DNA of 64,000 bases from Helicoverpa zea (Eukaryota; Arthropoda; Insecta; Lepidoptera; Noctuidae), in NCBI RefSeq assembly GCF_022581195.2, contig NC_061460.1, positions 10,451,501 through 10,515,500 of the forward strand. The letters run 5' to 3'. How positions within the stretch are numbered: position 1 is the stretch's first letter; every line of letters starts with the position of its first letter. A program made the position numbers and the translations under genes. Shown here one piece after another: positions 63,436-64,000 of this stretch. The notes below the pieces were generated by a model that saw only the letters and a list, made by a program, of their open reading frames with translations, ran no database searches and was not told the origin of the DNA.

Positions 63436-64000
63436 CCTGCTTTCTTTAGTTTAGTAGATGAAAGGAAACTATGATATACAGTTACGATTGGCAAGTTTTC
63501 CTCTATACAATAGTTTCTAAAGAAGTGAAGACACATATTATTTAATGCTTAGCATAGAATCGAATACGTAATGGGAGTATAATTTTCCCAGATCCCAAGA
63601 TAAGTATTTCTATACAGTTACCTAGTTTGCACCTGCATGTGTTGCATAATTTATAGCGAGCAAATAGGCTCCAGATTCATCACAATGTGAAAAGCTATAA
63701 GGACCAACAAAGTCTTCATTTATGAGAAGTTTCCCTGCTATATGATGGGTTAGGGTGATAATCATTAAAACTACATTTTTCTTTTTCAGGGTCCATTTAG
63801 ATTCAAGTGACGGGTACATGCAACATTTTAAAAGAGAGAGAACAACATGGGGGACACCACATTCAGGACCATTATGGTGCCATGTGCGAAATAACGTTGG
63901 CTGAATCTATGCGCAATACGTACTTACAATATTGTCGATCACCTAATGATATCATTTGGGTAGAGTAGGCCATTTGTCATGTATTGTGAGCCGAGGCGAC
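63436..64000. other. Right flank, nothing recognised
   Basis: No gene, repeat boundary or regulatory signal that I can support. Confidence 0.45.

Overview
The window is insect nuclear DNA and almost certainly lepidopteran. It is AT-rich, has long introns with GT..AG borders, carries two intron-containing cytoplasmic actin genes of the moth A3 type, and is full of tRNA-derived SINEs, hAT-type elements, foldback MITEs and (TGA)n-tailed retroposon ends. A tandem pair of A3 actin genes fits a noctuid moth, but the species cannot be fixed from sequence alone. Three protein-coding genes were found, plus one broken transposase. Exon borders were assigned by eye from splice sites, codon phase and protein similarity. 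No searches were run.

Region 1 (1-7424): the left flank, then a 5.7-kb LTR retroelement derivative at 1662-7358. Its two 187-bp LTRs look identical, with a 5-bp target duplication, primer-binding site and polypurine tract, but no gag or pol. It lies antisense, 66 bp before a splice acceptor of the next gene, and carries two tandem arrays and a SINE.

Region 2 (7425-about 29400, + strand): a SUN-domain nuclear-envelope gene, the insect klaroid (koi) / SUN1-SUN2 family. It has at least 11 constitutive or alternative coding exons with consistent phases. Two features stand out: a second start exon at 15707, and an alternative 3' terminal exon at 20473-20807 that would give a membrane protein without the coiled coil and SUN domain. 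One exon is partly duplicated inside an intron (18222-18417 and 18620-18797). Introns carry a 2.7-kb hAT element with a frameshifted transposase (7722-10422), a 231-bp foldback MITE (12745-12975) and a 968-bp terminal-inverted-repeat element (22253-23220).

Region 3 (29698-32400): noncoding transposons, including an 855-bp hAT-type MITE with an exact 8-bp target duplication.

Region 4 (32713-48560, - strand): two actin genes about 13.7 kb apart. Their proteins differ at one residue (Cys273/Asn273). Their introns and most of the coding sequence are nearly identical while the flanks and the 3' end of the CDS diverge, which points to gene conversion. Each has a noncoding leader exon behind a CArG - CCAAT - TATA promoter with the same element spacing. 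The downstream gene also shows a likely second, distal promoter. Between the genes lie an inverted copy of the 968-bp element and two MITEs.

Region 5 (48600-64000): no gene recognised. It holds a perfect 145-bp inverted repeat (57022-57494), a satellite-like array of about 118-bp units (57841-58870), and SINEs.

The SUN protein and the actins both belong to nucleus-cytoskeleton biology, but nothing in the DNA shows that their adjacency is functional. The genes converge tail to tail and have separate promoters.
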